Positions 30,813 through 43,900 of a stretch of DNA of 64,000 nucleotides are shown piece by piece (the first letter of the stretch is position 1; each line of letters opens with the position of its first letter). Made by a program: the position numbers and the translations under genes. This stretch comes from Malurus cyaneus samueli (Eukaryota; Chordata; Aves; Passeriformes; Maluridae). The stretch is taken from the NCBI GenBank assembly GCA_009741485.1, contig CM019214.1, forward strand, positions 9,986,313 through 10,050,312. Direction: 5' to 3'. The notes under the pieces are model-generated. The model saw only the letters and a program-made list of their open reading frames with translations, was not told the origin of the DNA and did no database searches.

Positions 30813-31859
30813 ATGAACAATTCAGTGTGTCTTCAGCCATCACCAGCTACCACTGTAGCTCTCCCCATCATCTACTCCTGTCTACTTCTTGCTGGAATCT
30901 TTGGAAACATTCTTGCAGCCTGGATATTTTCACAGAAAGCCCCCACACGAAGGACCCAGTACATTTACCTGGTCAACCTCATGACTGCAAACCTGCTGGT
31001 TTGCAGCACCATGCCCTTCCTGGCTGCCTATTTTGTAGATGGGCACCGCTGGCCCTACGAGTCCGTGGCGTGCAGGATTGCCCATCACCTGGGGACACTG
31101 GTGATGCACGTCAGCATGTATGTGACCATCGTTATCCTGTGCTCCATCGCCCTCAGCCAGTATGCCACGCTCAAGAAGAACAGTGCCCAATACTCCCAAG
31201 CGCTCCTGGGGAACTTCTACGGGCGCCTGCTTCAGAAATTCCGGCGGCCAAAGTTTGCCAAATGTTTGTGTGTGGTGATATGGCTGATTGTGCTGTGCAT
31301 AACAGTCACAGCCATCACGTACAACACCCAGGAGGAGACTTCGGCAGAGTTCCCCACGTGCTACAACATCAGGGTAGAAGTTGGGGAACGTCCTGCAATG
31401 ATTGCAGGCTGTCTTGCCACTGCATGCTTTTTTCTGTCTTTTATGACAGTTTTGTGGTCGTACTATTCTCTTACCAGACATCTGAGCAAAGTACAGAAAA
31501 ATACCTGTATCCGAGAAAAACATCGAATTTACAGAACGGTGAAAAGAAACGTTCTTGTCATCCAGATGATATTAACTGTCTGCTTTCTTCCATATCATAT
31601 TTTCAGGCCAATTTTCTATGTACTGCTTATAGATAATGACTGCCCAAGGTTAAATTATCTAGTGGAAATTAAAAATTTCCTTACTTGTCTTGCTGCTGCT
31701 AAAAGTAGTTTAGATCCAGTTATAACCCTTCTGCTAGACAAAACCTTCAAAAAAAGTCTTTATGGCCTATTTACAAAATCCACACCACAACATCAAAAAC
31801 AAAATGATGATGTTTGCACTGAAGTGGGAAGGAATGTGGAAAGGTTTTCATATAAATAA
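30813..31859 (+). CDS. GPR82: GPR82, orphan class A GPCR
   Basis: An orphan receptor related to GPR34 and the P2Y12-like group; ligand unknown. The frame gives 348 residues from the first ATG after a TTTTTCAG acceptor (exon starts 30784), and the whole coding region is in this exon. Membrane segments fit near 16-39, 48-71, 88-112, 150-170, 197-219, 245-271 and 285-308. Visible features are GNIL in TM1 (N32), C87 and C183 for the conserved disulphide, CFLPYH at 257-262 and DPVIT at 301-305. Three class A switch positions are altered: TM2 Asp is Asn (N60 in TANLLVC, as in the human protein), the DRY motif is SQY at 115-117, and NPxxY is DPVIT. KSSLDPVITLLLDKTFKK, LNYLVEIKNFLTCLA and FLPYHIFRPIFYVL match human GPR82. 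It lies 8.3 kb downstream of GPR34 on the same strand, inside the CASK intron. Confidence 0.95.
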   Translation: MNNSVCLQPSPATTVALPIIYSCLLLAGIFGNILAAWIFSQKAPTRRTQYIYLVNLMTANLLVCSTMPFLAAYFVDGHRWPYESVACRIAHHLGTLVMHVSMYVTIVILCSIALSQYATLKKNSAQYSQALLGNFYGRLLQKFRRPKFAKCLCVVIWLIVLCITVTAITYNTQEETSAEFPTCYNIRVEVGERPAMIAGCLATACFFLSFMTVLWSYYSLTRHLSKVQKNTCIREKHRIYRTVKRNVLVIQMILTVCFLPYHIFRPIFYVLLIDNDCPRLNYLVEIKNFLTCLAAAKSSLDPVITLLLDKTFKKSLYGLFTKSTPQHQKQNDDVCTEVGRNVERFSYK

Positions 31860-31917
31860 GTATAAATTAATTGTAACTACATTTAGGCAGGCTTTGATAG
31901 AAAATTGTAAATATTTA

Positions 31918-31923
31918 AATAAA
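31918..31923 (+). terminator. GPR82: Proximal GPR82 poly(A) signal
   Basis: AATAAA 58 bases after the GPR82 stop codon. A second AATAAA follows at 31979. Confidence 0.5.
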
Positions 31924-31978
31924 ATGATAACATATTTTCTTTTCAAATCATCTTGCTTGCTACATCAGCATTAGCCAT

Positions 31979-31984
31979 AATAAA
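31979..31984 (+). terminator. GPR82: Distal GPR82 poly(A) signal
   Basis: A second AATAAA, 119 bases after the stop codon. It is followed by TGATGTGTATAT, a GT-rich element of the expected kind, which makes it the better placed of the two. Confidence 0.55.
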
Positions 31985-33270
31985 TCTGATGTGTATATCC
32001 AAATGAATCTAAGCCACTTGTACAGTGAACTGTGTAACACCCGTTCAATTTAATGCAAAAGACATTTTACATTTGACCTGTGGACTTAGTATTATTTGAC
32101 CTGATTACCTAAAAAATCAAGGAAGAAGGCAAAAAACAAGGTTGAAGTTGAGAATCCACTTCTTTCTTTCTATCAATAGAAGTTTTGGATACAGGTTTCC
32201 TTTCCAAAAGAAGTTCAAAGAAGCACATTTTCCTCCATTTTCCTCCACATTTTCCTGGCTGAACCCCAGTTGTGCTACACAACTGATGGCCAAGTAACTA
32301 GAGCAAGAATTGAGCAGGTAAAGTCTTCCAGAGAGCTAAGTGCTGCTGACAGGACTGGTTTTAGACCAATAGCTGCAAGACGAGATGAGCAAAGCTGTTC
32401 ACTACCAAAGTGCTCTTATAATTCGCACAGACACAAACTCGAACCCCACTCCTTCTGTCCTTCCTGAAGTACATTTTATAGGAAATGAAGCTGCAGTTGT
32501 TACCTCAACACAATGCCTGCCAGTGGTTGTTTCTCTTAACACAGAGTTTTTAATGGCAGCATAAACTGAAGTCATTCTTTCTACACTTTTCTAGTCACAA
32601 TCACTTACTCCCCAGTCCTTAACAAAAAGGCAAGAAAATGAACAAAACTTTGGGAACTACTAATAAAATACAATTTTGTGAAAGACTCTTACTAAGATCC
32701 CACTCTACATTTCTACCAAAAAATTACATATGCCTGACTTTTTCTCTATGTGATCTGTTCAAGATGATGTCCTTTACATTTTTTAAGTGCATCAAAGTTT
32801 TTCTTGTTTCAAATAGTGAAAAAGCTTTCATGCATATAGGCAATTTGAGAAACTACAGATTGAGTCCCGCATTGGTGTAGCACTTGACAGCAGAGTTCAT
32901 GGAGGAAAAAGCTCCCAAAACTTAAAGGCACAGGGAAGGGATATAAAAACACAGCAAAACACAGCTCATGTGGTAAACTTCTTGTATCACTAGACATCCC
33001 GGTGCCAAATCAGAAGTATAAAACAGTTAGCAGTTGACACGTGAATTGTTTAATTTAAAAAAACCCAAACAATTCATTTCTATTGCAGTGAACACAAAAT
33101 CGTAAGGCAAATAAGCACAGCACCTGGTTTGCAAAGCAGTTTAGAGACCACAAGTGTCTGTCAAATTTGTGGCTAAGCCATTCAAATGTGCTGCATGGGA
33201 AGCCAGCTCATCCGTCACAAGACATGAGTTTTTTGGCTGTGTGAGCAAATTACTGAAACATATAAATTTA

Positions 33271-33410
33271 GTGATCAGAAAGAATGTAAATATCCAGCTG
33301 CAGGCAGACCAAACAGCATAAATACACTTCTCAACATACAGTGATCAGAAAGAATGTAAATGTTCAGCTCCAGAAAGGCCAAGCTGCACAAATATACTTC
33401 TCAGCAAAAC
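33271..33410. repeat. 70-base direct duplication
   Basis: GTGATCAGAAAGAATGTAAA occurs at 33271 and again at 33341. The sequence after it also repeats (cagct-cagg-gacc or ggcc, then aaatacacttctca and aaatatacttctca). The two 70-base units have diverged moderately. No function is suggested. Confidence 0.85.
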
Positions 33411-36400
33411 TGCTTCTGAACATACTAACAGTCAATAAGAAAAGGGCTGGACGAAACAAACACAAGGGCCTTGAGATAGGAAGCAGAGGCACAGGACTGA
33501 ACATAAAAAGGTGGAAAAGCACGTTGCCTGAAGAAACATTGAAAAAAAAGACGGAAAGTTTTATTCCTGGAGTCTCTTAACTTCTACATTGAATGAGGAA
33601 CTGTTCCTCAGAAAAAAATGTGGCCAGGTAGGACACTTCAATTCCTGTTGTGGTTTTTTTTTTAACAATTTTTTTCACAATTGAATGTGCAACAAAATCC
33701 TCACCAAGAAGTTGCTGCTGGATCTCAAGGATCTAGTAAGTTCTACAAAATACAGGAAAAGCACCAATTATCACTGAATGTCCCCAGAAAGCATTAAAGT
33801 AGTTTTGTGTCAAAATGAAAAGAGTAGAAGGAAAGTAACATGCAACAGATTTCTTGTTATTCAAAGTAACAGAACAGGGAAGATGGTCTTAAAGAGTAGA
33901 TTCTATTCTGATTATTTTGTATACAGTCAAATATACAGTTCCATAAACACACATAAACACATATAAATTAGTTCTACTCATTTTGAGATATGCCGAAAAG
34001 CAGAAGTGTAAGGGTGTTGAACTCTACCAGCAAAATCTGAAGGGCTGAGCTAAAAGCAGTTTAGACAACAAAAGACAGAAGTGATAACTGAATGTGCTCT
34101 CAGAATTTGTAACACTGGTTAAGTTTTGTGTAACACAAAAATCAACATGCCAATCTATCCACAGATCAAGTCTCAGGTCACCTAGATCAGCTCAGATCTG
34201 TGTATGACAGAAGTGCATAAGGCTTGGTTCTGCTCCCTGGAAAAACGGTTTTGACTCCCAGTCACAGAAATACTGAACTGAATCTTAATGACAGAGAAGG
34301 CAGAATCTGTGTATTTTTGCTTTGTCGGGTTTTTCTATTTAGATGATCGCATGTTGGAAACAAGCATTCATATCTACCAAGATAAACCCATAATGAAAAT
34401 TTTGGATGCCTGCATTTCACTGACAAGCTCACCCTGACTCCAGTTGTACATTAATCAATTTACTGATCAGTAACACATACAAGTACTCAAGCTGCATGGA
34501 AATCATAGAACAAAGCTGGAGTACTTGGAATGAATTAAGGACAAAACCCCAGCAACCAAAGCTCATTATGTGATTAAATTGATTAAACTTACATTAGTTA
34601 TATTAAAAGATGCTTTTATAACAAGATTTTCACAACTATGGAAAATTCTGCATAAATATCACAAGAGAGGCTAACAAAAGATTGCAAAATCTCTTGATGC
34701 TTTACTGATAAAAAACCATTCTGTTTAAGTTATTGCAAAAATAAGCCAATGACAAATGGTACTCAAATTGCAGTGAGAATTCTACAGCAAAAGACAAGAT
34801 CCTCATTTCAGACCCACATCACTCCCCTTTCCCTTCCTGTTGTTCTCTTGCATAAAGATTTCTCCGTACACAAACTGCTCTGTAATAAGATTTTGTATTG
34901 GAAAAGACTCCCTTTCAATGACCACCTTCTCAGTATTCCTGACACAGCAAGGTTATGAAAGGATAAAAGGAATGGCTGAGTCCTGTATCAGTAGGTTGGT
35001 AGAACAGGAACAAATGTTGTGGTAAGGGAAAAAGTTCTTCAACATTCACATTTCTGATGCACAGCTGCCTTGAGTTTTCTACCTTCATGCATTTTCTTGG
35101 ACAAGTCGTGAAGTTTCTGACACCAGACTACAGCAAACTTTAATTTTGTCTACTCTGAAGTGTCTAACCCTTCCTAATCAGCCAGGAGCTAAGAGAGCAC
35201 AAAAGCAGCCAAAAGACTCCTAAACCTTACATGGGCTATAAGGTGCAAATTTTCCTGTGCAGCAGAAAATGACCAAGCATTCTACATTCCATGATCACAT
35301 TCACAAAAAGTCTAAAAGGGAGAAAAATGTAGCATGACTATGTCAACCTTACAGATTTTTATTAAAGCACTTTCGCCCATTCAGGTAATTTGGAAAGTGG
35401 TCATTTAGTCTACTTCCTTTCAAAACAATGTCTACAGTGACATCTAGAGCCTGGATATTGCAGTTAGTTTAATGTGTTCTATACCCAAACTCTCTAGCTC
35501 TGCACGGCTTTTGTCAAAGTAAAACACTGTTGGTTTACACTGCTTTAGACTCATCCCTTAAATATTTTTATTCTAATCCATGTAATTTGAACAGGTTTAT
35601 TTCTTAGAATGGTATTTAAAAAAACCCCGTGATTCTGAGGTTCTAAGAGACAGGATAAGCACTAAAATGAATTCCCACTTTAACCTCAGTGAAATGGGCC
35701 TCCCTCAGAGGCCCTTGAAGCTGAAATGTGGGGTTTTTTTTCAAGAATATGGTCCAAGAAAAACAAGAAGAGCTTTCACGAAGACACAGCAATGTAAAGA
35801 TGACGTTAATTCTGAAATTCATGTGGTACCAAAGCCAAACAATTAAAAGAACATAGATCCTTCAAGAAAGAACGAGAAATTCTACCAGCAATTAAGAGCT
35901 CATTTTCAGAATCTGCTCTAAAAAATTACTATTAAAACACCAAACTCAAAAAGAAAGCCTATGACGTTATAATTTTCTTGATTTAAAAAAGAAAGGAGTA
36001 AAAGGTTGGGAAAGGTCTGGAACGGCTGCACACACAAGACCAAATAACTCCTTGTAAAAATCAACAATTCAGTGTCTGTACTCTCTCCTCTCACAGTTTA
36101 CCCTCCCTCAGTCTTCTCTACTCACTAAAATCCAAGAGTCACTTCTCAAACTGCATCATCAAAGCTCGCTAGAATTCTCCTTAATTCCCATAGTGCTTGA
36201 CTCACTTTGGATAAAACTCTTGGAGAAGTGGGAATAACTATTTTAGGCAATGACATTAACAAAGAATATGCATATTCAAATCAAAGAGAGTCAAGCCCAC
36301 TTAGGTTAAAACTCCCAACTACTTACATTAAAGTACTTTGGGATAAGCTACTTCCATAAATATCCATAGAAAGAGTACAAAATTTACCAGATATAAACCA

Positions 36401-36879
36401 CTAGGTAATACACTGGTCTTAAACACTGTATTTCTCCTCCCAAACTTGTTTATACTACACATGTTTTCATAATAACAAATGTTTAAGATTGTCTCCAAGA
36501 AGCACAATATTACTAATAGTGTAACATTTAAGCATGTGCATCTCTATTAAACCTAAGTATGAATGAGGACTGTCATTATGCTGTCAAAATGATGCCAATG
36601 AACTACCAATTCCAGAGTAATTTAGGCAATTAATTTATACACACATTTTCCTCACCAGAAAAAAATGGAAGCGAATTTCATATGAATATTCAGAAACCAG
36701 ACATTAAATTGACTTTCAAAGCAAGTTATAATCAAATGTTTGAGTAATTTATGAATAGAGACCTCCTAAATAGTCTACATTGATGGAATTAGGGTGGGCT
36801 TTAATCTCACATGATACATTAGAGGAACACTCAGCAAATACAGATTCTTTTTCTACAGCTCCTCCCTTCCTCTAAACTA

Positions 36880-38367
<1,488 letters not shown>

Positions 38368-40411
38368 CTACAATCAATTACTTAAAAATACTTTAAATCC
38401 CTATTCATTTATCTTACATAAATCTTACATAAAATACTGCAGATACATGTACAGTACATTACTCACTAAAACAGCATTTAATGGGTAATCTAATAGAAAA
38501 AAGCTTGCCACAGGTTAACCATTTTATGTCCCTCTAGTCACGTAAAAGTTCTCTTAAAGCATTACCAATACCAAACATTTACTTTATTGCTTAAACTGCT
38601 CAATGAACAAGGTGTGCAAGAAAAGTCAATGCCCTGTAAAGAGCTGCAATTTAATGATTAGCTCCCGGTAATAGGCTAAGTGTGTTCTTATAAGCATTAC
38701 AAGTGCAACTTTATAGTAACGACTGAAGTTATAAAAAAAATGTTACTAAATTTGAATTTTAAATTAAGACTTAAAAAAATACTCTAGAAATATAGTACAG
38801 TCTTTCCCACTGGCATTCTCCTATGGATAATTAAGCAGCCAAAAGGAGATTTTACAGCTCACAGACACCTGAGAACACTGACAGCCAACATACTTTATCA
38901 TCAGCTCTGACACTTAATACGTTTTTCCTCTTCTCCCTCATCTTTCTGATCACCTAACTTCCCACCATGAGCAGCATTACGCTTTAGATGGAGATATGTT
39001 CATAGACCTTAGGCTAAAATTAGGCTGCCATTTCTCTAAAATGAAAGTAGCCTGGTGCTGCCCTCCTTTTCCCTCTCCTGAAAGGAACCTAAGGCAGATT
39101 GGTATCTAGAAATGTTTTAATAGCCTGATGGGGCAAGAAGAAAGTAGCAAGAGTTAACAGGAACAATAAAAATTACATAAGTTATGCTTAATAAGGTACT
39201 TGCAAAAATATTGACTGTAACATGTAATTTTCAGCCTTCACATCTTTTCTTTATCCTCTCCACAAAGACTCAAGGGGTAAAAGAACACAAAAGGCAGAAT
39301 TGGCAAGGTATCTGGACAGCCAACATGACCAGGGCTGTTTCAGTAAGGTCTTCAGAATACCAGCATCACTTCTGCTTTGTTACAGATCTGCAATGCCAAA
39401 TTTCAGCTTAGGGAGTCACGTGCCATGTGCAGAAGTTTCAATCCCCAAATAAATTTTAAAAGTGTGTCTCCTATGAAATACACTATCATGTGGATAGAGC
39501 ACTGACAACCATAAGAGGGACTCGTGACCCCAGAAGAAAAGTGCATTGAAGAGTGCAAAGAACCCCAAACTACCTAACCACAGATGTTCTTCATTCTGCA
39601 TCAGTATATTCCTCTGTAGGTTTTTTCCCAGCAGTTTTTCTGTTGTGTTTAATTCCCTAGACCAAGTTTGCATACAGGGCTAAATATCACTCAGAGAATG
39701 TGCTGTGCTGCCCTGCACAGAGCCCTGTAGGACAGCCATGAGGCAGGTACACTGAGAGCAGCATAAACCTGGATTTCACTGGCTCACCGGAAAAAATCCC
39801 TCATGTCAACGTCCTGATGCTTTCTCAAATGTGGAATATACAAAATGTATGATCAGCTACCAAATCTAAGGCAATGTCATTCTCATGAAGAAGCAGAACC
39901 CTTTAGAAGAGTAATTATTTGTACTTTACAACAAGTCAGTGAAATTAAAGATCCAGAGGTACTCACATTTTTTAGCAGCATCAAAAGTTTCTGAGACACG
40001 GAGGGAGGAGTGTGACTTCTTAGATTAACTTTTCTATTACACAAGGTGTTTATAATCTGCATGGTCTTTAACACGTATTTCTACCGCCCACTTACAGCTA
40101 TGAGCATTTTTTCATTTAAATTTTGCAACAATAAGTGGCAGTTTGAATTTCTTTTCGGCAAATATGTTTGAAAGCTTTACTCCTTTAAGATGAACTCTGT
40201 TGGCCCCTCAAGCCCAAATAATGCATCAGGTGTATTTTAGTCTGTGACTTCAGCTGACTATTTTCCAAGACAAAATCCTTTTTTTTAAGAGTAGATTTTG
40301 ATTCATGCATAAGGAGGGATTTTATCACTCTAAGTGATACAATATAGTCATTACACGATATTGAATTTTACCTGAAGATATTGAGACTTTTGTCTAGCTG
40401 AGGGTGAAAAA

Positions 40412-40435
40412 AACTGAGGTGAGTCAACCTCAGTT
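40412..40435. promoter_or_regulatory. Perfect palindrome centred on an AP-1 site
   Basis: AACTGAGGT at 40412-40420 and ACCTCAGTT at 40427-40435 are exact reverse complements separated by six bases. The centre contains TGAGTCA (40420-40426), the AP-1 consensus. Whether it is a bound site or a chance palindrome cannot be seen here. Confidence 0.3.
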
Positions 40436-42052
40436 ATAAGAAACGCCAAAAAATGCAGTGAACAGACTAAAAACTCAGGAACAGCTCAACCACTTGCAAG
40501 ATAACTTTGCAGAAACTAAAAGCCTTGTATAATATAAAAGCATTAAAGTTTTGGAATACTGATACAGCAAAAGTTCAGGAAGTCTCAGGGGCTTGAAATT
40601 ATTAGCACAAGCATGTGAAAACCATAAATAAAAAAAGGCAAGCCAAAATCCATTGACGTAAACGCAAAAATATTTCATGCTGAAGATGTAAGTGGATGGT
40701 GCAAAAAAAAGTTGGGAAAAATCACAACACAGTTGTAACCTGAGAGAATCTCCTGACACCAGCAGAGGGAGCTCATGGTAGGGATATGAACCAACCAGGA
40801 GCGAGGTATTTTTTATGCATATATAACTAAAAAAAGTATATATACAAATATACACTAGTAATATATTATAATATATATATTTTAATATTTATTTAATGTT
40901 ATTAACGTGCATGTCCAGCTTCACTCCCTGACGGAGGGCCAGCCACCACCCCACATCTGCACTGTTTGGGTATCAGTACAAACGATGTCCCTCGATTTCC
41001 CATACTCTACTATTGATTCCTCCACGTTTTTAGCAGAACTCGGCTGGATCTCAGCCCTTTGGCTAAATGTTTCTTTCCACACCTCTCACCAGCGCTACTT
41101 CATACCTTGAAAATCTTTCTACTCTTCTGCTCAATACTGGTGATAAGTTACAAACTGCCTAGAAAATTTACTCCCAAATCATACCAAATACAGGAATCTG
41201 CTCTGACACTAACAGTGAGTGAAGAATAGACAGGATACTGCAGAAGAGATCTGTGTTTTCATACTGGGGTATGACAGCTTTGAATTTGCAGACCTAATAG
41301 GATGTGGCCTACAATTTAATTTATTGATGAAGAATGAGAAAGCTTCAGAAGCACTGCTTCATTTAGGGAACTGAATTATTACTTAATAAAAGCAAGATAA
41401 AAAATGAGGAGTTGACATATTGCTCATAACTGAGTTTACTGAGTTTTGTACCATGTGGGCTCAAGGCTTGTGCACAATGGCATTTTTCCTTCAACAGTTT
41501 TTATATACTTGCCATCTTACCTCAAATAGAACAACTGCAACTTTGCTAACTACTGCTTTTATGAATTTGAGATTTTAAACCTAAAGCATTTTTACATGTT
41601 AGCTATGTTAAATGGCAAAGCTATATGTATACAACTATCATATACATCTAAGTGCTAAATCTAAACATATCAGCTCTTCTCATGTCCCAAGAGAGAAATC
41701 TCTCTTAGAATGCACGGAGAAAAACAAAACCATGTACACACAGTGGTGAGACAATATTCTGCAAATGAGCAGGTATCTGCAATCCAGTCCCTGTTTCTGT
41801 ATCTGAGCTCTTCAAAAGGAAAGTACTCTCAGTCCACACACTTTGATTATACGGAGGATAAACTACCCATAAGACTAGAATCTAGTTTTCAGACACTTCA
41901 AAATGAGTATTTGCTTCCTTTTACTAATATTGCAAGTAGCCAATCCTTCTCAAAATATTCTCACTGATAAAAATCAATGATCATTAAGCAATATTGCATA
42001 AGCAACAGAATATAGTGATACTTGCATACCAAAACCAGTATTCAGTATAAAA

Positions 42053-42414
42053 CCAGGTGGCTCAGTGGGGACCTCATCAGTCTCTACAAATGCCTGAAAG
42101 GAGGGCGCAGCCAGGTCAGACTTGGTCTCTTCTCTCAGGTAATAAAAGCAATCAGAAAAGGCAAAACGGCCTCAAGTGCCAGAGGAGGTTTGCACTGGAT
42201 AGTAGGAAAAATTTTTTCACTGAAAGGGCCGTCAAGCATGAGAACAGGATGCCCAGGTAAATGCTGGAGTCACCATCCCTGGGGTTATTTAAAAGACATG
42301 TAGATGTGGAGTTTAGGGACATGGCTTAGTGGTGGACTTGGCACTGCTGGGTTAATGGTAGGGCTTGATGATCTTATAAGGTCTTTTCCAAACTAAATGA
42401 CCCTATGATTCAAT
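42053..42414 (+). mobile_element. CR1 LINE, 3' end with ORF2 C-terminal remnant
   Basis: Typical CR1 sequence: ggctcagtggggacctcatc, aatgcctgaaaggagggcgc, gaaaaattttttcactgaaa, cagtgctgg-like cactgctgggttaatggt, and a final accctatgattcaatgg. One frame still reads DSRKNFFTERAVKHENRMPR, the conserved C terminus of the CR1 reverse-transcriptase protein. It is truncated at the 5' end and inactive. Confidence 0.92.
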
Positions 42415-43224
42415 GGAGCTGCTAGCAAATAACACCAAGAATGGGAAAGAAAATTGCAACCGCATTAGAGAGTAGAGCTAGCCTTTCTCATATGTAAGGC
42501 AACTCTAAAGCCTCCAAGGGATCCTTTCTATCTAAGTAAAGAGTCCATTACCCTTCTGGGGGTGCAGTTGGGGTGTGTGTGACAGAAATAATTTTGCAAA
42601 GGTACATCCTCTCTCATTTATGATGCAGTATCACCTAAATAGTTCTAAAATAATATTTTTACCTTAGCAATAAGACTTCCTCAGAGAGAAGCTGCTTCTT
42701 GCTCTACATATGCACTTCATCTATTACAACCAACTGCTTCATTGCAGTTTATTACAGGAGCACAACACGGTTAAAGGCAGTCTACTTGAAACATAAAATT
42801 TGGCCCCATTTTAAAGAGTGCTTGAGCTTGTGTATGAATAACGGGTTAAAGACAGAGCTCATATTTTGGTGTAAAACCTCATCGTTACTGTTCATCAGTG
42901 CTTCTATAAAATGTGATTTGATTTTTTAAATGTTTCCTTTAACAAAAGTTTTCAAAAGTCAGCACAAACTGTACATTTTCCTGAGGATTACATTTATTTG
43001 TTAGCAGGTACATGCTACATTTGCTGATTTAACTTGTACTTTTTGTGTAGTAACAGATTTGGCAAGATATTCAGGGTCCTCCTGGCAGCTGCTCCATGCA
43101 GCTCACAGCCTATGGAACAGTAGAGGATCTATGTAAAATTTACAGATTTAAAGGCAAATGATGGCAAAGTTTTAGGTTTGGTTATTGCATGCCTTTCATG
43201 TGCTGGCCTGGCATAATTTTCATG

Positions 43225-43360
43225 CTCCATACTAGTTCCAGGGGGATCTGCTGATGAAGGAATGTCAGATGCGGCCCTTTGTGACACAGGCACGTGGTGT
43301 CAGAGCCCTGGGTGATGCGGGACATTGTGGTGCCAAGAGGCTTTTGCGACATTGCACAGC
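43225..43360 (+). repeat. 5'-flank repeat of the GC-rich element, copy 1
   Basis: Shares with the copy at 43658 the order ctccat, agttccaggg, cccttttgtgacacagg (here ccctttgtgacacaggc), ggtgtcagagccctg, gatgc-gga and a terminal gacat. TGACAC (43282-43287) and GTGTCA (43297-43302) form an inverted pair, and between them lies CACGTG (43291-43296), a full E-box. It may be part of a promoter or LTR. Confidence 0.7.
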
Positions 43361-43657
43361 TATGCAAACCCTTGGTGAAAAGAGCCTTTTGAAGAAAACA
43401 TTTGATTCTAGCCCCCACCTTGGTAAAGGCAAAAAGACATATGACAAATGTTTTAAAAGTTGCATCATTTCCAACAGAGCCACTTCCCACAAGCTCCTAG
43501 CTGCATCCATCTGGCCAGTGGCTCGTGCCCCAAATAGCCCACCCTCCAAAGGCAGTGCTCTGCAGTGTGGGGCTCGGGCTGTTGTGTGGGACCGTGTCCA
43601 AAGGCTCACAGGGCTCTGGGCACATCAGGGGCTACCAGTGCCTCAGTCCCAGGACTG

Positions 43658-43789
43658 CTCCATGCCAGTTCCAGGGGTTGGCTGGTGAAGGGGTTCGGAG
43701 TGGCCCTTTGTGACACAGGCTCATGGTGTCAGAGCCCTGATGATGCAGGACTTGGTGCCCAAAGGCCTTTGTGACATGGCAGAGCCCTG
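43658..43789 (+). repeat. 5'-flank repeat of the GC-rich element, copy 2
   Basis: A second copy of the same roughly 132-base unit, 433 bases further on. The inverted TGACAC/GTGTCA pair is kept (43711-43716 and 43726-43731), but the E-box is lost (CTCATG). It ends about 110 bases before the start codon of the large open frame. Confidence 0.7.
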
Positions 43790-43900
43790 CTTCCAGGCGC
43801 ACAAGGGCCAGAGCCCTGGGGTGCCCGGTCCCAGGAGAGCCGCTGCGTCGTGAGGAAGCAGCTCCCCTGAGAACCTCAGCGGCAGAGAGAGCAGCAGGAG

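Noticed and set aside
30930..31523. 197-codon minus-strand frame, and the 287-codon plus-strand frame from 30773
   Set aside because: Both are shadows of GPR82 in other frames.
42022..42303. 93- and 67-codon frames near 42.1 kb
   Set aside because: They are remnants of the CR1 element, not host genes.
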